A stretch of DNA of 7,715 nucleotides from Candidatus Zhuqueibacterota bacterium 4484_87. GTDB taxonomy: Bacteria > Zhuqueibacterota > Zhuqueibacteria > Thermofontimicrobiales > Thermofontimicrobiaceae. The stretch spans positions 1-7,715 of the forward strand of contig NATN01000121.1 of the NCBI GenBank assembly GCA_002085355.1. Direction: 5' to 3'. The notes beneath the pieces were generated by a model, which saw only the letters and a list, made by a program, of their open reading frames with translations, did no database searches and had not been told where the DNA came from. Positions 1 to 5,498 of the stretch are shown piece by piece. Made by a program: the position numbers and the translations under genes. Numbering within the stretch: position 1 is the stretch's first letter; each line of letters begins with the position of its first letter.

Positions 1-1
1 T

Positions 2-67
2 CCTGCTGATATACTTATCGCCACCAAAAAAATAAATCAGCACCCTCCTTCTCAATTCATTTTCTGA
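2..67 (+). CDS. possible 3' end of an upstream protein (partial)
   Basis: The frame beginning at base 2 stays open for 21 codons and ends at TGA 65-67. Its peptide reads PADILIATKKI followed by NQHPPSQFIF, an ordinary-looking protein tail. The main support is position: a rho-independent terminator on the same strand starts about 50 bases later, as expected just after a gene. The other two forward frames close within 11 codons or fewer. The fragment is too short to assign a family, and an open run of this length can occur by chance in AT-rich DNA. Confidence 0.3.
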   Translation, partial: PADILIATKKINQHPPSQFIF

Positions 68-118
68 ACATACTATTTTCCCCCTGCCGTTTTTCTCAAA
101 AATCGTGTAAAATTTTCC

Positions 119-159
119 CGTTCAACAACCGATTTGATCGGAAATTGGGCGTTTTTTTT
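119..159 (+). terminator. rho-independent terminator before the envelope genes
   Basis: Outer arms CGTTCAA (119-125) and TTGGGCG (145-151) pair over 7 bp with two G-U wobbles. A symmetrical 3x3 internal loop (CAA/AAA) follows, then an inner 5-bp stem CCGAT (129-133) / ATCGG (137-141) closing a TTG loop. Eight T residues (152-159) directly follow the outer arm, which makes this a + strand terminator. It separates whatever lies upstream from the gene at 306. From 160 to 305 the DNA is very AT-rich and holds no gene that I can see. Confidence 0.65.
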
Positions 160-257
160 GCTTCATCAAGCTGTTGTTGATATTTAATAGATTTTAACTT
201 CAATATAAACAATAACTCAAATCTATTGGGTAACTTTACTCATTTCTGGCATTGGAT

Positions 258-287
258 TTGTAGAAGTTTATTAATTTGCATTAATAA
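258..287 (+). promoter_or_regulatory. possible promoter with overlapping perfect dyad
   Basis: A perfect inverted repeat, TTATTAAT (268-275) / ATTAATAA (280-287) with a 4-base TTGC loop, ends 18 bases before the ATG at 306. Its right arm contains TAATAA (282-287), which could act as a -10 element 18 bases after TTGTAG (258-263). This placement would suit an operator over a promoter. The -35 match is weak and the region is AT-rich, so both may be coincidental. A Bacteroidota-type -33/-7 promoter was looked for and not found convincingly. Confidence 0.25.
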
Positions 288-305
288 TTTTATGGAAACG
301 GGGAA

Positions 306-959
306 ATGAATAAGTTCATATTGAGGAGGAAAGCAAACAGATCGACAGCAACAAAGCAAAACTATGTGCAATTAATATTTTTGCTCATGAGTTGGATGTT
401 ATTTTCGGGGCAGTCGGTGATCGTGGAATGGAACCAAAACAGCGAAGCTGATCTTGCTGGCTATCGGGTTTACTGGGGCAGGGAATCGCGACACTACACG
501 CAATGGAGAGATGTCGGAAAGGATACGAGCTGTGTCATCGAAAATCTGGAATCAGATGATTATTTTTTCACTGTCACTGCTTACGATACGGCTGGAAATG
601 AAAGCAGGTTTTCAGAGGAGGTTCATTTCAGGGTGAATTACCAGCCAGACGTTAAACCGGGAATTGCCAATGATGACAGAGCGTATAATTTCCCCAATCC
701 ATTCAATCCGGACAGAGAAAAGACAGCTATTCGTTATGTTTTACCCCAACTAACGAAAGTTTCTATTCAGATTTACGATGTAAATGATAAACTGGTTCGC
801 GTATTATTGCCTCCCATCCGTAAGCTGGCAGGAGAACATTTTGAAGATGTGTGGGACGGAAAAAATGAACAGGGCGTGGCTGTGCCCAATGGAGTGTATT
901 TTGCAGTGATACGCTACGATTTTGTCGTCAAAGTCGTGACGATGGCAGTGGTGCGTTAG
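306..959 (+). CDS. secreted FN3-domain protein with T9SS type A / FlgD-like C-terminal sorting domain
   Basis: Small exported protein of 217 residues. Residues 1-20 are basic, followed by a hydrophobic segment at about 21-35 (VQLIFLLMSWMLF), consistent with a long signal peptide. Residues 37-110 form one fibronectin type III domain, with the VEWNQNSEADLAGYRVYWG start and the YFFTVTAYDTAGNES strand typical of that fold. Residues 127-217 are the Ig-like sorting domain: NFPNPFNP (128-135), IQIYDVNDKLV (154-164), WDGKNEQG (183-190), GVYF (196-199), and a terminal strand ending in VVR. In Bacteroidota and relatives such C-terminal domains direct proteins through the type IX system to the cell surface. 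No catalytic domain is present, so the cargo is only FN3, and a binding or structural role is inferred. The ATG has a GGGGA-rich upstream stretch; Met28 is a less likely alternative. It is probably co-transcribed with the barrel gene 15 bases downstream. Confidence 0.8.
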   Translation: MNKFILRRKANRSTATKQNYVQLIFLLMSWMLFSGQSVIVEWNQNSEADLAGYRVYWGRESRHYTQWRDVGKDTSCVIENLESDDYFFTVTAYDTAGNESRFSEEVHFRVNYQPDVKPGIANDDRAYNFPNPFNPDREKTAIRYVLPQLTKVSIQIYDVNDKLVRVLLPPIRKLAGEHFEDVWDGKNEQGVAVPNGVYFAVIRYDFVVKVVTMAVVR

Positions 960-974
960 TTTTGCGGAGAAAAA

Positions 975-2084
975 ATGAAAAATAATTTTGGTAAAATATT
1001 TTTGATTATGGTGCTTTTTTTTATTGTTCCGATTCTTAAATCGGCGGATAAAAAGAAAAATTTTTTCACGAATTTTGGTGTTGGTGCCAGAGCAATGGTT
1101 TTCAAGACCTCTTTCGTGGCGATGGGAGGCAATTATCTCGCTGGTCAGCTCAATCCGGCAGGTATTGGCTTTTCACGTCAGGTTTTGTTTGGCGTGAGCC
1201 ATTCGAGAATTACATTCAATCGACAGGTCGGATTTGTCTCGGCGGTTTTTCCCCTGAGCAGAAATGACAAATTGGGGCTTTTCTGGAAAGGTTTTTTGAT
1301 CAACAACATTGAAGCGCGATCGGGAAACACTTTGCAACCGGATTATCTGTTCAACAATGTGGAGCAAATGATCGGACTAACTTATTCAAGAAAAATTGGG
1401 GGCCGGTTTGCAGTCGGGTTTTCTGCAAATTTGCTTTTCCAGTCGCTGGATCAGCACTATGCCTCTGGCTGGGGAGTCGATATCGGCCTGCTTTATGCTG
1501 TAAGTGAGAAATTCAGCCTCGGCGCTTCGCTGAATGATTTTCGGGAAAAATTAGTGTGGGAAACCGGTTACACAGATCATTTTGAGAAAGTTGGCAGTGT
1601 CGGAATTTCTTATGAATTAACGCCGGGGGCAATAGTCGCCATCGGTTATCGCAGCAAAAACAGCTTTTCCGCGGCGACAGAGGTGGAAATTTCTTCACCG
1701 CTACGATTGCGCATGGGGTGGCAAGATCAGGAATTAGCGCTGGGCTTGGGATTTATCACACAAATGAAAAGCATTGTTTTTAATGTGAATTATACGGTAT
1801 TGAATCATCAAATTAGCAACGGACTGTCTCACGTTTTTGATTTGAATATCAGTTTGAAACCTCATTCCAATCATCGGATAAAGAAAGCTGTTGTGAGAGT
1901 CGAACGACTCAATATTCGATCTGGGCCGGGAGTAGGATATGCGGTAATTGCAGTTGCAAAGAAAGGACAAAGGTTCGCTGCATTGGCGGAGCGTAACGGC
2001 TGGGTAAAAATTAAAATAAATCGCCGGCTCGTTGGTTGGGTGCATCGAAAATATGTAAAAATTACCCACACTGATCCATTGTGA
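975..2084 (+). CDS. PorV/PorQ-like outer-membrane beta-barrel with C-terminal SH3b domain
   Basis: Protein of 369 residues. A signal peptide (about 1-24, cleavage probably after KSA) precedes a barrel of about 270 residues. The barrel opens with GVGARAM (35-41) and has QLNPAGIG (58-65), the 'NPA' hallmark of PorV/PorQ-type proteins. It continues as amphipathic strands rich in G, F and Y, such as RFAVGFSANLLF (144-155) and FSLGASLNDF (180-189), to about residue 295. Residues 306-363 form a bacterial SH3 domain: LNIRSGPG (312-319), NGWVKI (341-346), GWV (354-356). PorV is the outer-membrane subunit that hands T9SS cargo to the attachment complex, while SH3b domains often bind peptidoglycan. A barrel with its C-terminus in the periplasm could use the SH3b as a cell-wall anchor; this is inferred. 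The start is supported by GGAG at 966-969, and the gene follows the T9SS-type cargo gene by 15 bases. The PorV-like assignment is to a broad family; an exact orthologue of PorV or PorQ is not claimed. Confidence 0.75.
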   Translation: MKNNFGKIFLIMVLFFIVPILKSADKKKNFFTNFGVGARAMVFKTSFVAMGGNYLAGQLNPAGIGFSRQVLFGVSHSRITFNRQVGFVSAVFPLSRNDKLGLFWKGFLINNIEARSGNTLQPDYLFNNVEQMIGLTYSRKIGGRFAVGFSANLLFQSLDQHYASGWGVDIGLLYAVSEKFSLGASLNDFREKLVWETGYTDHFEKVGSVGISYELTPGAIVAIGYRSKNSFSAATEVEISSPLRLRMGWQDQELALGLGFITQMKSIVFNVNYTVLNHQISNGLSHVFDLNISLKPHSNHRIKKAVVRVERLNIRSGPGVGYAVIAVAKKGQRFAALAERNGWVKIKINRRLVGWVHRKYVKITHTDPL

Positions 2085-2099
2085 TGGAGATAAAGTGTG
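2067..2099 (+). other. hairpin straddling the stop codon of the barrel gene
   Basis: CACACT (2067-2072) pairs with AGTGTG (2094-2099). Inside it, TCCAT (2075-2079) pairs with ATGGA (2084-2088) around a TGTG loop that includes part of the TGA stop codon (2082-2084). Both stems are perfect, with a small asymmetric internal loop between them. No T-run follows, so it is not a terminator by itself. It could protect the mRNA 3' end or act together with the structure at 2112-2158. Confidence 0.35.
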
Positions 2100-2111
2100 T
2101 AAAAAATTCAC

Positions 2112-2158
2112 AACGGATATTTTCCTGCTGAATATGCGTTTGGGAAAAGTCGTTTTTT
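2112..2158 (+). terminator. possible terminator after the barrel gene
   Basis: TTTTCC (2120-2125) pairs with GGAAAA (2143-2148) over a 17-base loop. A short outer stem, AACGG against TCGTT with one G-U pair, extends it across a small internal loop. T residues run from 2153 to 2158. The large loop and interrupted stem make it weaker than the terminators at 119-159 and 3086-3127. If real, it places the LysM gene in its own transcript. No convincing promoter was seen in the rest of the spacer up to 2287. Confidence 0.4.
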
Positions 2159-2287
2159 AATTATTTGTAGCTAATTAAAATACAGAGTGTTATGGATCAT
2201 AGCAAAAAATTAGTTTTCTCTGAATTCAAGTTTGGCACCTCAATTGCCATTTGTTCAGGTAGGCAAAGAGCAAACAACTTTGAAATC

Positions 2288-2293
2288 AGGAGG
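2288..2293 (+). promoter_or_regulatory. strong ribosome binding site for the LysM gene
   Basis: A full AGGAGG lies 8 bases before the ATG at 2302. It fixes that start and is the best Shine-Dalgarno match in front of any gene in the window. Confidence 0.8.
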
Positions 2294-2301
2294 AAACTGA
2301 A

Positions 2302-3045
2302 ATGAAAAGACTAATGATCATCTTTATTTTGATCACTGTTGTCGTTGGCATGTATTCAGAAGAAAATTTGTTGTGGTGTAAAAAAATGATTTTCAACGAG
2401 CCGACGAAGCACATTATTCAAAAGGGCGATTATTTCAGCAAATTGTCCAAACAGTATTACGGAACCACAAGATACTGGCGTGAGTTGGCGCTGGTGAATC
2501 GCGCGCCGGACAAAGACCTGGTTTTCCCCGGTGAGGAAGTCATCATTCCCAGTCTTGATGCAGTCAAAAAATTGCATCGTACCCGGAGTTTGACGACAGT
2601 GAACTCAATTGTGAAAGACCAGAAAGATTGGATCGCGCAAAATCACAATGTTTCCACAACACCTTTAGCCTCTCAAAAGCAGATGCAAGAAAAACAAGCG
2701 GTTACGGAAACTCCGACGGAAACGACCGCAGCGCTGCAAGAAGAAACTCAAGCTGAAAACGCAGCAGTTGAGCCTGTTCCAGTGATGGCAATTGAAGATG
2801 GCTCCGCTGAAAGCGATGTAAAAGAATCGAGTCTTTTCCCGATTATTTTGACGATTGTGGCAATTGGGCTGGTAGTCGGAGTGATGGCGTGGTATTTGAC
2901 CCGCCGCAAACGTCACTATGAGATGGAAAGATTTGATCCGGAAGAGGATGAGGAACAAGACATCGAAATGGGGCAAGCGGATGAAGATGAGGAGTTTGTT
3001 CCTTCATTTGGAGAACGGGACAGGGAAGAGGTACTGGTGGACTAA
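2302..3045 (+). CDS. LysM-domain membrane protein with acidic C-terminal tail
   Basis: Protein of 247 residues. The N-terminus (1-18, MKRLMIIFILITVVVG) is a signal peptide or anchor. Residues 36-83 are one LysM domain: HIIQKGDYFSKLSKQYYG (37-54), an RYWREL core, and a closing LVFPGEEVIIP (73-83). LysM domains bind the glycan chains of peptidoglycan. A linker rich in Q, E, T and A follows (about 115-175), then one clear membrane segment (178-199) with a positive stop-transfer stretch RRKRH (201-205). The last 40 residues are dense in Glu and Asp. The likely topology is LysM in the periplasm and the acidic tail in the cytoplasm. The order LysM, membrane segment, acidic cytoplasmic tail recalls FimV/TspA-type proteins, but the protein is far shorter and shows no TPR region, so orthology is not claimed. 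It lies downstream of two envelope genes on the same strand and ends before a strong terminator. Confidence 0.75.
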   Translation: MKRLMIIFILITVVVGMYSEENLLWCKKMIFNEPTKHIIQKGDYFSKLSKQYYGTTRYWRELALVNRAPDKDLVFPGEEVIIPSLDAVKKLHRTRSLTTVNSIVKDQKDWIAQNHNVSTTPLASQKQMQEKQAVTETPTETTAALQEETQAENAAVEPVPVMAIEDGSAESDVKESSLFPIILTIVAIGLVVGVMAWYLTRRKRHYEMERFDPEEDEEQDIEMGQADEDEEFVPSFGERDREEVLVD

Positions 3046-3085
3046 GTAGTTTTACTGCTTCAAGTTTTTCCCCTCTTATCATGCC

Positions 3086-3127
3086 AAAGCTGGTTTTCGC
3101 CTTTAATGGCGAGGACCGGCTTTTTTT
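3086..3127 (+). terminator. strong rho-independent terminator after the LysM gene
   Basis: Arms 3086-3101 and 3108-3123 pair over 16 bp without a bulge (three G-U wobbles) around the loop TTTAAT. Seven T residues (3121-3127) overlap and follow the 3' arm. It sits 40 bases after the LysM stop codon and faces the convergent tRNA transcript. On the minus strand the same hairpin lacks a following T-run, so it mainly serves the + strand genes. Confidence 0.9.
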
Positions 3128-3252
3128 ATGAAGACTGTTTTTGTGTAATGGCTCAAGCTATTTTTGTATTTGGGAATTTGGGTCGTTTTAAAGTCCCGGG
3201 ATATGGAGGCAATTGGTATTTTGGGGGAAGATGGATATTGGATGAAGATTAT

Positions 3253-3328
<76 letters not shown>

Positions 3329-3352
3329 GTATTTAATGGTTTGGAACAACAA

Positions 3353-3380
3353 AGGCGGAGCCAGTATCTCAATTCCGCCT
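3353..3380 (-). other. hairpin between the two lysine tRNA genes
   Basis: AGGCGGA (3353-3359) and TCCGCCT (3374-3380) form a perfect 7-bp stem with a 14-base loop. On the minus strand the 3' arm is followed by TTGTTGTT, a poor U-tract. It may be a leaky terminator that lowers expression of the CTT tRNA, or a processing signal in a shared precursor. The arm at 3374-3380 belongs to a 12-base sequence repeated at 3505-3516. Confidence 0.5.
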
Positions 3381-3404
3381 GATGCAATTATTTATTCAAT
3401 TTTG

Positions 3405-3478
3405 TGAGGGTGCAGGGGATCGAACCCTGGACCCACGGCTTAAAAGGCCGTTGCTCTACCTAACTGAGCTACACCCTC
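3405..3478 (-). tRNA. tRNA-Lys (anticodon TTT)
   Basis: On the minus strand, acceptor GAGGGTG/CACCCTC (3472-3478 with 3406-3412) encloses a D arm with AGCTCAGTTAGGTAGAGC. The anticodon stem ACGGC/GCCGT has loop CTTTTAA, with anticodon TTT at 3442-3444 reading AAA and AAG. The T arm is CAGGG/CCCTG around TTCGATC. The discriminator is A (3405). The next bases are CAA, so the CCA end is not encoded and must be added by tRNA nucleotidyltransferase, unlike the neighbouring tRNA-Lys(CTT). Confidence 0.95.
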
Positions 3479-3504
3479 AGCACAACTTTTTTGCATTGAT
3501 CCTG

Positions 3505-3519
3505 TCCGCCTGATGCGGA
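3505..3519 (-). repeat. leader hairpin carrying a 12-base repeat
   Basis: TCCGC (3505-3509) and GCGGA (3515-3519) form a 5-bp hairpin in the expected leader of the tRNA transcript. The 12 bases TCCGCCTGATGC (3505-3516) recur exactly at 3374-3385. The two copies flank tRNA-Lys(TTT), and each forms a hairpin with a different partner. Confidence 0.5.
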
Positions 3520-3575
3520 TATCTTTGTCTAATAAAAATGCAACTTAAAAAAGTTTCATTCCAATTAGGGTGCAA

Positions 3576-3604
3576 AATATAAGAAATTTTATCGTTTAAG
3601 TCAA
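3576..3604 (-). promoter_or_regulatory. sigma70-type promoter for the tRNA-Lys pair
   Basis: On the minus strand TTGACT (3604-3599) and TATATT (3581-3576) are separated by exactly 17 bases. Each hexamer differs from the consensus at one position. Transcription would begin near 3569, giving a leader of about 90 bases before the first tRNA. It lies just downstream of the phosphoesterase stop codon and is the best promoter match found in the window. Confidence 0.7.
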
Positions 3605-3627
3605 CAAAAAAATTGATTTTTTTTGTT
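3603..3627 (-). terminator. A/T-rich dyad at the end of the phosphoesterase gene
   Basis: AAC plus seven A (3603-3612) and seven T plus GTT (3618-3627) form a 10-bp inverted repeat with a 5-base loop, overlapping the TAA stop (3626-3628). It contains a single G-C pair, so the hairpin is weak. It may still end the phosphoesterase transcript. It shares two bases with the -35 element of the tRNA promoter. Confidence 0.3.
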
Positions 3628-4114
3628 AATTTGAGAGAAAATGCAACTCAAAGTGCAATTTTTCATCATCAGAAATTGTAAGCAAACCAACGCTTGGAGG
3701 CTTTCCGCTTCGTGACATAGTTGCGGAACCGGGATTGAAGAAAAGAATGTCATTGGTACCGTTTCTCAAGTCTGCGATGTGTGTATGTCCATAAATGATT
3801 GCATCAAAATCATCTGTGAGGAATTTTTTTACTGACGGAAAGATTCTCATTGATTGATCGAAAAAACGATGCGTGAGCAAAAAACGAAAATTGTCAATCC
3901 TGATTATTTTCTGTTCGGGAAAAATAGTACATAGCGGATAGCCATCTACGTTTCCGCAAACGCACTGAACCGGCGCAATTATTTTTAATTCATCGATCAA
4001 GTGAGCTGCACCAACATCACCTGCGTGCCAAATTTGATCCACATTAGCAAATATTTCGAATACCTGATTCGATAATTTCCCATGCGTGTCTGAAATTATT
4101 CCAATTTTTTTCAA
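3626..4114 (-). CDS. YfcE/MJ0936-type metallophosphoesterase
   Basis: Small calcineurin-like phosphoesterase of the YfcE family (cytoplasmic, metal-dependent phosphodiesterases; natural substrate often unknown). Numbered from the TTG start (162 residues), it has ISDTHG with metal ligands D9 and H11, HAGDVG with D33, CGNVDG with N55, LTH with H82, YGHTH with H110 and H112, and FNPGSAT near 126-132. All expected metal ligands are present. After H82 the usual Gly-His is replaced by Arg-Phe (LTHRFF), a departure near the metal site. TTG at 4114 is preferred because AGGAG (4125-4121) lies 6 bases upstream and because family members begin directly with the I-I-S-D strand. A GTG at 4129 would add five residues but has no Shine-Dalgarno sequence in front. 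The gene follows the MFS gene on the same strand after about 130 bases. Family assignment is firm; substrate is unknown. Confidence 0.85.
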   Translation of the reverse strand: MKKIGIISDTHGKLSNQVFEIFANVDQIWHAGDVGAAHLIDELKIIAPVQCVCGNVDGYPLCTIFPEQKIIRIDNFRFLLTHRFFDQSMRIFPSVKKFLTDDFDAIIYGHTHIADLRNGTNDILFFNPGSATMSRSGKPPSVGLLTISDDEKLHFELHFLSN

Positions 4115-4120
4115 CCTTTG

Positions 4121-4125
4121 CTCCT
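4121..4125 (-). promoter_or_regulatory. ribosome binding site selecting a TTG start
   Basis: On the minus strand AGGAG (4125-4121) is 6 bases before TTG (4114-4112). It would lie inside the coding region if the upstream GTG (4129) were used, which argues for the TTG start of the phosphoesterase. Confidence 0.6.
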
Positions 4126-4246
4126 GCACAAATTTTACAAAATAATATCAACTTTTTTTTATTTTGAAAGTTCCCAATAACAGGAGGAATTTCATTTTTC
4201 AGTGAAAATCTGTGAAAAAAATGCCGCAATAAAACAATAAAAGGTT

Positions 4247-5494
4247 TCAAAATTTTGACGGAACACTGCTTTCAATTGCTGCGGGGTGTTTGATGTGCGT
4301 AATCGCTAATGCAGCGAACAGAGCAACTGAACCGATTGCTCCCCACAAGATCAAAGGTACGTGCAAAAAGTGATCCAGTAGAATGCCACCATAAAAAGGG
4401 CCGAAAGAGCGTCCCATACCCTGAAAAAGTCCGTAAAATCCCATGTAGGAACCGCGTTCCGATTCCGGAGCCCAGTTGGAAGTGATGGTCGTGCCTGTGG
4501 GAATGAAGAAAATTTCGCCGAAGGTGAGCACGACGATGGCTATTGCCAGCATCAGGAAGCTGGTGCTGATACCAATCAGTAGCATGGCTACTGCTGCGAG
4601 AAAAGCGCCCAGAGCTAATGCAGAAGATAACCGCATACGATTGATCCATTTAATCCCCGGCAGTTGAAAGAGAATGATGGTAATACCGTTGATGGAATAA
4701 AGGTAGCCGAGCAGAATTTTGGAAATTTTTACATGTTCCACGGCGAAAACTGACATCGTCGAGTAAGGCTGTGACAACACTGAAAAAACCAAAAAACACA
4801 AAAAACAGTAAAAGACAAACTGGCGGTTTCGTGATAATCGTTTCAGTGATTGCAGGTTAAAATTGCTTTTTCTTGTTTCAGAGACAGAGTCGGGAATGTA
4901 ATAGATGACTATGAAAATTACTAAAATAAATAACCCGGAGGGGATCAAAAATAGCAAAGAATAGCTTATTGATGCCAGATAGCCTCCGATTGCGGGACCG
5001 ATTGCCCAGCCAAAATTTAGGCCGATGCGTTGATAGCTGTAAGCCTCAACGCGATTTTTGGGTTCGACGAGATCGGAAATCAACGCATCTGCCGCTGGCA
5101 TAAACATAGCGCCAAATCCGTAAGAGAGAATCACAAAAAGGCCAAGAAAGTAAATGGGGAAATGATAAAAAACCGTGATCGCCAGCAACAGAAATGACAG
5201 CGCGCGGCCTATTCCTGCGATAATCATTATTTTTCGTCTGCCAAGTTTGTCTGAATAACCGCCACCCACAATTTGAGAAAATGCTCTGGCAATTGCGGCG
5301 CCAAGGAAAAATGTGCCGATGATTGTCATAGGCACACCTTGCTCTGAGTAGAGGTAAACGCTGATGAAAGGCAGGATAATGGAAAAGCCGAGCGCATTGA
5401 TGACGCGAATGGCGACCAGATACCAGACGCGCTTATCGAATGAGTTAAATTTGCTATTTATCTTGTTGATTTTTCGTTGAATTTTTTGCTGCAT
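4247..5494 (-). CDS. MFS transporter, 12 membrane segments (DHA1/MdtG-MdtH-like)
   Basis: Inner-membrane secondary transporter of 415 residues, normal for the family. About 12 hydrophobic segments fall into two halves separated by a basic cytoplasmic loop (200-225). The N-terminus (1-22) is unusually Lys/Asn-rich. Motif A, GGGYSDKLGRRK (77-88), lies between segments 2 and 3. A motif-C-like antiporter signature, GWAIGPAIGGY (162-172), lies in segment 5. A matching GRSFGPFYGG (361-370) occurs in the second half, preceded by ESERGSYMG. These features fit proton-coupled drug or metabolite exporters, but the substrate cannot be read from the sequence. The ATG is 4 bases after the stop codon of the deoxynucleoside kinase and has only a weak AGG upstream, so translation is probably coupled to the kinase. 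A role in nucleoside movement is possible from context but not shown. Confidence 0.85.
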   Translation of the reverse strand: MQQKIQRKINKINSKFNSFDKRVWYLVAIRVINALGFSIILPFISVYLYSEQGVPMTIIGTFFLGAAIARAFSQIVGGGYSDKLGRRKIMIIAGIGRALSFLLLAITVFYHFPIYFLGLFVILSYGFGAMFMPAADALISDLVEPKNRVEAYSYQRIGLNFGWAIGPAIGGYLASISYSLLFLIPSGLFILVIFIVIYYIPDSVSETRKSNFNLQSLKRLSRNRQFVFYCFLCFLVFSVLSQPYSTMSVFAVEHVKISKILLGYLYSINGITIILFQLPGIKWINRMRLSSALALGAFLAAVAMLLIGISTSFLMLAIAIVVLTFGEIFFIPTGTTITSNWAPESERGSYMGFYGLFQGMGRSFGPFYGGILLDHFLHVPLILWGAIGSVALFAALAITHIKHPAAIESSVPSKF

Positions 5495-5498
5495 GGAA

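Noticed and set aside
1734..2111. 125-codon minus-strand frame opposite the barrel/SH3b gene
   Set aside because: It lies almost wholly antisense to a well-supported coding region, shows no recognisable domain and has no ribosome binding site.
2665..3082. Two minus-strand frames opposite the LysM gene
   Set aside because: Both are antisense shadows of the acidic and Gln-rich LysM coding region and have no recognisable protein features.
3505..3519. Possible REP-type repeat, because GCCTGATGCG resembles enterobacterial REP cores
   Set aside because: The match is short, the context is not enterobacterial, and no full REP palindrome is present; a local repeat tied to the tRNA locus fits better.
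4115..4246. Promoter or terminator in the MFS-phosphoesterase gap
   Set aside because: AT-rich runs give several weak -10-like matches (for example TATTAT on the minus strand) but no paired -35 of reasonable quality, and no hairpin followed by a T-run.
4044..4250. 68-codon minus-strand frame between the MFS and phosphoesterase genes
   Set aside because: It overlaps the start of the phosphoesterase in another frame, lacks a convincing ribosome binding site and has no recognisable motif; its left half is the shadow of that gene.
4272..4649. 125-codon minus-strand frame inside the MFS gene
   Set aside because: It is an alternative frame of the transporter gene with an unlikely His/Arg/Ser-rich composition.
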